10,872 nt of DNA from Gammaproteobacteria bacterium. GTDB lineage: Bacteria; Pseudomonadota; Gammaproteobacteria; Eutrophobiales; Eutrophobiaceae. The notes below the pieces were generated by a model. That model made no database searches. It was not told the origin of the DNA and was given only the letters and a program-made list of their open reading frames with translations. Every line of letters starts with the position of its first letter. The stretch's first letter is position 1. A program made the translations under genes and the position numbers. Positions 6,504-10,872 of the stretch are shown one piece after another. The stretch covers positions 1-10,872 of the forward strand of contig VYCZ01000048.1 of NCBI GenBank assembly GCA_009843675.1. Reading direction: 5' to 3'.

Positions 6504-6523
6504 ATTCCCGTTTGCACGGGAAT
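6504..6523. repeat. ATTCCC-N8-GGGAAT palindromic repeat (dRS3-like / REP-like)
   Basis: ATTCCCGT (6504-6511) pairs with ACGGGAAT (6516-6523) around the loop TTGC: a perfect 8-bp stem. The shape ATTCCC-N8-GGGAAT is that of the neisserial dRS3 repeat and of similar interspersed repeats in other proteobacteria. The following bases, ACTTGTTCAGAG (6526-6537), also occur after such repeats as I remember them. It lies 34 bases before the CoA-transferase ATG and separates the operon into two parts. Confidence 0.5.
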
Positions 6524-6557
6524 GGACTTGTTCAGAGCTTTCTATAATATATGCGCC

Positions 6558-7898
6558 ATGAGAAGCGTTCCGCAGATAACACTGGAACAGGCCGCCGCCA
6601 GGGTACGCTCGGGCGACGTGTTGATCGTCGGCGGTTTCGGTATGACAGGCAACCCGACCAACATCATGCATGCGATTGCCGATAACGATGTGACCGGGCT
6701 TACTTATATCGGCAACAATGTAGGCGAACCCGGCCTGGCCGGCGGGCGCTGTTTGCGCAAGGGGCAACTCAAAAAAGTCATAGGGTCATTCTTCACCAGC
6801 AACCCGGAAGCGGTTGCGGCGGCACAGTCCGGGGATGTCGAATTCGAATTGCTGCCCCAGGGCACACTGGCCGAGGCAATACGCGCGGGCGGCGCCGGCC
6901 TGGGAGGCTTCTTCACGCCCACCGCGGCCGGAACGCCTTTGGCGGAAGGCAGTGAAACCAGGGTCATAGACGGAACGGAGATGGTATTCGTCCCCGCGCT
7001 GCGCGCCGACGTCGCCATCATCAGGGCCTGGCGAGCCGATACCATCGGCAACCTGCAATACCGTATGACTGAAAACAACTTCAACCAGGCTGCCGCAACC
7101 GCCGCCGGCCTGGTCATCGCCGAGGTGGAGGAGATCGTCCCCGCCGGCGCGCTGGACCCGGATTTCATCCACACCCCGGGTTGCTTCGTCGATTACCTGG
7201 TCCAGGCCGACCTCAGCCCTGAACACCTGGGGACATCGGCATCGGTGGCCGCGAGCCTGAAAAAGGTGGATGAAGCCCGCATGTCGATGGCCAGGCTCGC
7301 GCTGGCAGAGTTGAAGCGGGGAGATATCGTGAACCTGGGGGTCGGCATCCCCACCCTGGTGGCGGACCTGATCAAGCCGGAGGACGGCATCGTCCTGCAT
7401 TCCGAAAACGGCATGCTCGGCGTGGGGCCGGAACCGGAAACCGGCGGCGCCATGGAGTACCCGATCAATGCCGGCAAGGTGCCGGTGACCGCGCTGCCTG
7501 GTTCCAGCTATTTCGACAGCGCCGCCTCTTTCGCCATGATCCGGGGCGGTCACGTGGACGCGGCGATCATGGGTGGCTTGCAGGTGGACGAGCAGGGTAA
7601 CCTGGCCAACTGGGCCGTGCCCGGCAAACCCCTGCTCGGGGTCGGCGGCGCCATGGACCTGGCTTCCGGCGCCGGCAGACTGATCGTTACCATGACCCAC
7701 TGCGACAGAAACGGCAATTCCAAGGTGGTGCAAAGGTGCAGTTTGCCGCTGACCGCGCGCAATGCCGTCGATGTACTGATTACGGACCTCGCGGTATTCA
7801 ACTTCGATGACTCGGGGATGCGCCTGGTGAAACTGCTGCCCGGCGTCACGGAAGACGAGGTGAGGCAGAAGACTACGGCAAAGTACAAAACATCATGA
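6558..7898 (+). CDS. Fused alpha-beta 3-oxoacid CoA-transferase, probably 3-oxoadipate:succinyl-CoA transferase
   Basis: Class I CoA-transferase with both domains in one 446-residue chain. The alpha part is about residues 1-225 (GGFGMTGNP at 25-33, SLKKVIG-like region at 71-76). The beta part is about 235-446 ([12 protein letters not shown] at 255-266). The catalytic glutamate is Glu283 in SENGMLG. In most PcaI/PcaJ or ScoA/ScoB systems the halves are separate proteins; fused forms occur, as in mitochondrial SCOT. After maleylacetate reductase the expected substrate is 3-oxoadipate, but acetoacetate cannot be excluded. The ATG at 6558 is chosen because it gives the normal N-terminus. An in-frame ATG at 6522 lies inside the palindromic repeat and adds 12 atypical residues. 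Neither has a good Shine-Dalgarno. The stop overlaps the mauE start by four bases (ATGA). Confidence 0.85.
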   Translation: MRSVPQITLEQAAARVRSGDVLIVGGFGMTGNPTNIMHAIADNDVTGLTYIGNNVGEPGLAGGRCLRKGQLKKVIGSFFTSNPEAVAAAQSGDVEFELLPQGTLAEAIRAGGAGLGGFFTPTAAGTPLAEGSETRVIDGTEMVFVPALRADVAIIRAWRADTIGNLQYRMTENNFNQAAATAAGLVIAEVEEIVPAGALDPDFIHTPGCFVDYLVQADLSPEHLGTSASVAASLKKVDEARMSMARLALAELKRGDIVNLGVGIPTLVADLIKPEDGIVLHSENGMLGVGPEPETGGAMEYPINAGKVPVTALPGSSYFDSAASFAMIRGGHVDAAIMGGLQVDEQGNLANWAVPGKPLLGVGGAMDLASGAGRLIVTMTHCDRNGNSKVVQRCSLPLTARNAVDVLITDLAVFNFDDSGMRLVKLLPGVTEDEVRQKTTAKYKTS

Positions 7899-8446
7899 TC
7901 TTCGACCCCGCCCTCAACCTCATCGCCGCGCTCATGCTCAGCTACGTATTCATAGTGGCAGGATTGCACAAGTGCAGGGCGCCGGCAGAGTTCGCAACCA
8001 CCCTGGAGAATTACAAAGTCCTGCCCGAGAGCCTGGCCCGCCAGGGTGTCTACCTGGTGCCCGTAGCAGAAATCATGACCGGGGTTGCCTTGCTGATACC
8101 TTCCACTGCGCGACTCGCGGCGTTCTCGGCAGGCGCACTGCTGTGTGCCTACATCGCCGCCATAGGCATCAACCTGCTGCGCGGCCGGCGCAATATCGAC
8201 TGCGGTTGCGGCGGACCAGCCCAGAAACAAACGATCAGCGAATGGATGATCGTGCGCAACGGATTGCTGCTGGGCCTTGCCTTTATCGCCGGCAGCCAGA
8301 CGCTGCCGCGCCCGCTGCTCTGGTTAGACTGGCTGACAATCATCCCTGCGGCTGTCATGGGATGCCTGTTCTACAATATCATCAACCAGTTGCTGGTGAA
8401 CAAGGACCTGCTGAGATCACTGGCTACTGAGGAATACCATGCTTGA
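7895..8446 (+). CDS. mauE: MauE-like integral membrane protein (DoxX-related fold)
   Basis: A 183-residue inner-membrane protein with about five hydrophobic segments (roughly residues 7-24, 52-69, 73-95, 117-134 and 142-166). It carries the family motif [10 protein letters not shown], with Cys103 and Cys105 between the third and fourth segments. MauE is known from methylamine and aralkylamine dehydrogenase clusters, where it is needed together with MauD for periplasmic maturation of the disulfide-rich small subunit. The start ATG overlaps the CoA-transferase stop (ATGA), and the stop overlaps the mauD start by eight bases, so all three are translationally coupled. No amine dehydrogenase subunit is in this window, so the client here is unknown. 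A thiol-quinone redox role in the membrane is an inference from the family. Confidence 0.82.
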   Translation: MIFDPALNLIAALMLSYVFIVAGLHKCRAPAEFATTLENYKVLPESLARQGVYLVPVAEIMTGVALLIPSTARLAAFSAGALLCAYIAAIGINLLRGRRNIDCGCGGPAQKQTISEWMIVRNGLLLGLAFIAGSQTLPRPLLWLDWLTIIPAAVMGCLFYNIINQLLVNKDLLRSLATEEYHA

Positions 8447-9062
8447 AGCCCTGATCGTCTCCAACTTGCTGCTCTGGGTCATCGTTGTGATCCTGGGCGT
8501 GATGGTGTTTGCCCTGGTCAGGCAGATAGGCGTGCTGTATGAGAGGGTGGCGCCGGCCGGCGCTCTCATGGTGAACCAGACCCTGCGCCCCGGGGACGCC
8601 GCCCCGGAAATGGAATTATTGACTGTCGAGAATAAAAAAATCCGGGTCGGCGGCATACGGGAGCCTGCGCGCAGCCTGTTGCTGTTTTTCCTGGCGCCCG
8701 ATTGCCCGGTGTGCAAGACCCTGCTGCCGGTGCTGTTCTCCGCGCACAAGGAGGAAAGCGGGTGGCTGGACATAGTGTTGGCCAGCGACGGCCAGGTCGA
8801 GCAACACCGCAAGTTCATCGAGCAGCAGAAGCTGTCACGCTTCGATTATGTGCTGTCGGAAATCCTCGGCCGCAGCTACGGGGTGGGTAAACTGCCGTAC
8901 TCGGTGCTCATCGATGAACAGGGCAAGGTCGTCACCATGGGCATCATCAATTCCAGGGAACACCTGGAGAGCCTGTTCGAAGCGAAGGAACGGGGCGTCG
9001 CCTCGATCCAGGAATACGTGAAAAAGCACTACTCCGCGGAAGCTGAAGAAGGCGCGGGATAA
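8439..9062 (+). CDS. mauD: MauD-like membrane-anchored thioredoxin-fold protein
   Basis: A 207-residue protein with one N-terminal membrane anchor (residues 4-27) and a thioredoxin/AhpC-TSA-like domain from about 48 to 195, expected to face the periplasm. The redox motif is APDCPVCK with Cys89 and Cys92, and the cis-proline loop is KLPYSVLID with Pro153. MauD acts with MauE in forming or isomerising disulfides of quinoprotein amine dehydrogenase subunits. GAGG six bases before the ATG lies inside the mauE 3' end. The gene closes the + strand operon and is followed within two bases by a strong terminator-like palindrome. Finding it coupled to ring-cleavage genes rather than to mauA/mauB is unusual. 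The assignment to the family is firm, the client is not known. Confidence 0.85.
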   Translation: MLEALIVSNLLLWVIVVILGVMVFALVRQIGVLYERVAPAGALMVNQTLRPGDAAPEMELLTVENKKIRVGGIREPARSLLLFFLAPDCPVCKTLLPVLFSAHKEESGWLDIVLASDGQVEQHRKFIEQQKLSRFDYVLSEILGRSYGVGKLPYSVLIDEQGKVVTMGIINSREHLESLFEAKERGVASIQEYVKKHYSAEAEEGAG

Positions 9063-9063
9063 A

Positions 9064-9116
9064 TGGGGTCGGAGTAAGAAATTCGAAGAATTTTTACTCC
9101 GACCCCAAATTTTTTT
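9064..9116. terminator. Long inverted repeat, probable bidirectional terminator, RAYT-repeat-like
   Basis: TGGGGTCGGAGTAA (9064-9077) pairs perfectly with TTACTCCGACCCCA (9094-9107). After a one-base bulge, AAATTC (9079-9084) pairs with GAATTT (9088-9093) around a GAA loop, giving 20 bp in all. T9110-9116 forms a seven-T run on the + strand side, ideal for ending the mauD transcript. On the other strand only TTTAT follows. The GGGGTCGGAGT core resembles palindromes associated with REP-associated tyrosine transposases, from memory. The right arm also encodes the last residues and the stop codon of the − strand DUF2783 gene. Confidence 0.75.
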
Positions 9117-9294
9117 CAACATAATCCAGCACCTCGTTCAACACATCCGTGTCGCCGACATGGTTCGCCAGCAGCAGGATCACCTTGGCGTTGATCTTAT
9201 GGCTTTGCTCGGTCGTCAATCCTTCGTGCAGTGCTATCAAACGGGCGTAAAAATCATCCGGGTTTTCAACGCCGAGTTCTGTCCGGAGGCTCAC
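9094..9294 (-). CDS. Small DUF2783-type protein
   Basis: A 66-residue protein beginning SLRTELGVENPDDFYARLI after a GTG start. That GTG overlaps the TGA stop of the upstream metallo-beta-lactamase-fold gene (GTGA), which decides the start over a longer form beginning at 9312. The pattern LxxxLxxxxPDxFYxxLIxxHxGLxxEQSxxxNAxxxLLLANHxGD is that of DUF2783 proteins, a small helical family without known function. From memory these often sit beside a metallo-beta-lactamase-fold gene and an FAD-dependent aromatic hydroxylase; no hydroxylase is seen here. No signal peptide, cysteines or obvious metal site. The last residues (NLGSE) and the stop are encoded within the long palindrome at 9064-9107, so the natural C-terminus may have been replaced by a repeat insertion. 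Confidence 0.7.
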   Translation of the reverse strand: MSLRTELGVENPDDFYARLIALHEGLTTEQSHKINAKVILLLANHVGDTDVLNEVLDYVEKNLGSE

Positions 9295-10241
9295 CCTTCC
9301 AGCGCCTCCCACATCTCGGAATCCCGCTCCGCGGTCCAGATCTGCGGGTCGGCAATGCCCGAGGCGATATCGTAGGCACGCGCCACGTCAAACGGCAGGC
9401 AGTGGTCGAAGATTACCCATTCGCCGAATTCCGGTTTCAGTGTCGAATAGGTTTCCTTGTAAATTTCCTTCAGGTCCTTCCCCTGTTTTTGCCCTGCCTC
9501 CACCGACCGGTACATGGCGGTGACGAAGGCGCGGGTGCCGTCTATGCCTTCCCGTATGGTTTTCTGCGTTACCAGGGCATCGCCGCGTCCCGGCACCAGG
9601 GCCCGGGGTTTCAGCGCGGTGATGTTGTCCAGCGTGGCGGGCCAGTCCAGCAGGTAGGCGTCGCCGGTATAGGGCGTGGCCCCGTACTCCACCAGGTCGC
9701 CGCTGAACAGCACCCGTTCTTCAGGCAGCCAGACCACGGTATCGCCCTTGGTATGGCCGCGTCCCAGTTGCATGAGCCTGACTTCAGTATCGCCCATCCA
9801 CAGGGACATCTCCCCGGTAAAGGTTATCGTCGGCCAGGTCAGGCCGGGAATGGTTTCATAGCCGTTGAACAGCCTCGGGAACCGCTCGAATTCTGATTTC
9901 CAGTCCTGTTTCCCGCGCTCGACGATGAGGTCATAGGTATCCCGGCTGGATATGATGTGTTCCGGCTCGTAGGCGCTGGCGCCCAACACCCGCACCGCGT
10001 GATAATGGGTCATCACCACGTATTTCACAGGTTTGTCCGTGACCGACCGTATTTTCTCCAGCACCCGTTCAGCCATCAGCGGCGTTGCCTGCGTGTCAAT
10101 CACCATGACTCCGTCATCACCGATGACCACGCCGGTATTCGGATCGCCTTCAGCGGTATATGCGTAGGCAGTGTCCGCCAGTCTGCTGAACGTTACCTGT
10201 TTCTCGCCCAGGTCCGCCTTGGAGGCAAATTCTTTGACCAT
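9291..10241 (-). CDS. Metallo-beta-lactamase-fold protein with an incomplete metal site
   Basis: A 316-residue protein. The ATG at 10241 has AGAGGA ten bases upstream and a good promoter; a TTG at 10310 falls inside the −35 and is rejected. The fold is marked by VIGDDGVMVIDTQ (39-51), VVMTHYHAVRVLGA (75-88), LGRGHTKGDTVVWLPEERVLFSGD (159-182) and LVPGRGD (215-221). The normal HxHxDH motif reads H79-Y-H81-A-V83-R84, so the Asp and third His are absent. The late His of the usual GHG is Arg219. His163 and Asp182 remain. This would keep a three-histidine site and lose the second metal. No convincing signal peptide. Cotranscribed with the DUF2783 gene by a GTGA overlap. Hydrolytic function is uncertain; a related conserved subfamily with the same variant motif may exist. 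Confidence 0.85.
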   Translation of the reverse strand: MVKEFASKADLGEKQVTFSRLADTAYAYTAEGDPNTGVVIGDDGVMVIDTQATPLMAERVLEKIRSVTDKPVKYVVMTHYHAVRVLGASAYEPEHIISSRDTYDLIVERGKQDWKSEFERFPRLFNGYETIPGLTWPTITFTGEMSLWMGDTEVRLMQLGRGHTKGDTVVWLPEERVLFSGDLVEYGATPYTGDAYLLDWPATLDNITALKPRALVPGRGDALVTQKTIREGIDGTRAFVTAMYRSVEAGQKQGKDLKEIYKETYSTLKPEFGEWVIFDHCLPFDVARAYDIASGIADPQIWTAERDSEMWEALEG

Positions 10242-10281
10242 TTTTATTTCATCCTCTGTTGAGTTTGATTGCGGGGCGCGT

Positions 10282-10310
10282 ATTGTAGTACCTGGGACTG
10301 ACCGCTGCAA
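10282..10310 (-). promoter_or_regulatory. Candidate sigma70 promoter for the metallo-beta-lactamase-fold and DUF2783 genes
   Basis: On the − strand TTGCAG (complement of 10305-10310) and TACAAT (complement of 10282-10287) are separated by exactly 17 bases. The −10 matches five of six consensus positions and the −35 three. A start site near 10275 gives a leader of about 34 bases ending in the AGAGGA Shine-Dalgarno (complement of 10252-10257). It separates these genes from the SDR gene upstream. Confidence 0.5.
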
Positions 10311-10351
10311 TGATTTGTAACAAGATCAGGAGCGCGGCGAAAGGTTTTATT

Positions 10352-10872
10352 CTATTCGGAAAATGCAAGCGTGCCGATATCCACGATATGACCGCCGCCA
10401 TCGGCGACCAGCGTTGCCCCGGTCACAAATGAAGCGTCATCGGATGCAAAAAATTCAACACACGCGGCAATCTCTTCCGGTTCCGCCATGCGTTGCAGGG
10501 GCAGGTGCCGGGTCATCTCAGCCCTGGCCTGTTCCGGCGTCAGGCCTTTTCGCTCTGCCACGCTATCCACTTCCATATCGCTCATGGGAGTTTTTACCCA
10601 GCCGGGACACAGGGTGTTCGCCCGGATCCCCTGCGCGCCGTAGTCACAAGCCAGGGTCTTCGTCAGACCCATGAGGGCATGCTTGCTCGTTATGTAGTCG
10701 GCAAGACCCATTGTTGAGAGGATCCCGGCAACGGAGGAAATAGTCACGATGGCGCCGCCGCCTCTGTCCGTCATGGCAGGGACGGCCGCCCTGGCTATCT
10801 GCATCACACCCGTCACGTTTACGTTTATCACCCCTTGCCAATCGGTCACGTCCGGCGTTGTCACGCTTCCCG
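10352..10872 (-). CDS. Short-chain dehydrogenase/reductase (SDR), 5' truncated by the window edge
   Basis: NAD(P)-dependent oxidoreductase of the classical SDR family (FabG-like). About 173 C-terminal residues are present; the Rossmann TGxxxGxG region and roughly 80 residues lie beyond the right edge. Counting from the GTG at 10864, visible motifs are VNVTGVMQIARAAVPAM (15-31), IVTISSVAGI (39-48) with the catalytic Ser43/Ser44, and Y57-x3-K61 in YITSKHAL. Then come the PG motif CPGWVKTPM and the C-terminal signature FVTGATLVADGGG. The GTG at 10864 is not the start because the frame continues open and the protein would lack its cofactor site. It is followed by a 110-base gap that contains the promoter of the next gene on the same strand. 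The substrate cannot be deduced. Confidence 0.88.
   Translation of the reverse strand, partial: GSVTTPDVTDWQGVINVNVTGVMQIARAAVPAMTDRGGGAIVTISSVAGILSTMGLADYITSKHALMGLTKTLACDYGAQGIRANTLCPGWVKTPMSDMEVDSVAERKGLTPEQARAEMTRHLPLQRMAEPEEIAACVEFFASDDASFVTGATLVADGGGHIVDIGTLAFSE

Noticed and set aside
6543-6548. Perfect TATAAT before the CoA-transferase gene
   Set aside because: No −35 at a workable distance (the nearest TTG-starting hexamer is 9 bases away), and it ends only nine bases before the ATG.
6522-6557. Upstream in-frame ATG for the CoA-transferase
   Set aside because: The ATG is formed by the palindromic repeat, has no ribosome binding site, and adds residues that do not resemble the family.
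6786-7733. 315-codon antisense frame opposite the CoA-transferase gene
   Set aside because: His/Gly/Arg-rich shadow frame with no recognisable motif.
7895-9062. A methylamine dehydrogenase gene cluster
   Set aside because: Only the two accessory genes are present; no catalytic subunit, amicyanin or other mau genes are in the window.
10242-10310. TTG-started extension of the metallo-beta-lactamase-fold protein
   Set aside because: The TTG is part of the −35 of a good promoter, and the ATG at 10241 has its own AGAGGA.
1-10872. CRISPR array, tRNA or rRNA genes, insertion sequence or transposase
   Set aside because: No regularly spaced direct repeats, no tRNA-like cloverleaf or rRNA segments, and no transposase reading frame were recognised.

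Overview
The window looks like GC-rich proteobacterial DNA, most likely from an environmental gammaproteobacterium. The clues are Shine-Dalgarno-led genes, ATGA/GTGA gene overlaps, and palindromic intergenic repeats of the REP kind. The taxon cannot be fixed from the sequence alone. It is a catabolic island centred on hydroquinone (1,4-dihydroxybenzene) ring cleavage and the lower 3-oxoadipate route.

Layout. (1) 2-865, + strand: the 3' part of a MetE C-terminal-domain methyltransferase-like gene, cut by the window edge. (2) 866-988: a convergent gap with two hairpins. (3) 989-3566, − strand: an operon read as glutathionyl-hydroquinone reductase, then the small and large subunits of a two-subunit hydroquinone 1,2-dioxygenase (HapCD/PnpCD type). 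(4) 3636-4310, + strand: a TetR-family regulator divergent from that operon. (5) 4406-9062, + strand: a PcpA/LinE-type one-subunit hydroquinone dioxygenase, maleylacetate reductase, a palindromic repeat, a fused two-domain 3-oxoacid (probably 3-oxoadipate) CoA-transferase, and a mauE-mauD pair overlapped with it. (6) 9064-9116: a strong inverted repeat/terminator between convergent genes. (7) 9094-10872, − strand: an SDR oxidoreductase (cut by the edge), a metallo-beta-lactamase-fold protein with a degraded metal site, and a small DUF2783-type protein.

How it may work. A hydroquinone, possibly substituted, is opened by either dioxygenase. The product is converted to maleylacetate, reduced to 3-oxoadipate, and activated to 3-oxoadipyl-CoA. 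The glutathionyl-hydroquinone reductase would rescue glutathione conjugates formed from benzoquinones. No 4-hydroxymuconic semialdehyde dehydrogenase and no thiolase are visible, so the pathway is incomplete here. The most unusual points are two unrelated hydroquinone dioxygenases on either side of one regulator, a mauED redox pair in a ring-cleavage operon with no amine dehydrogenase in view, and a metallo-beta-lactamase-fold protein lacking three of its usual metal ligands.
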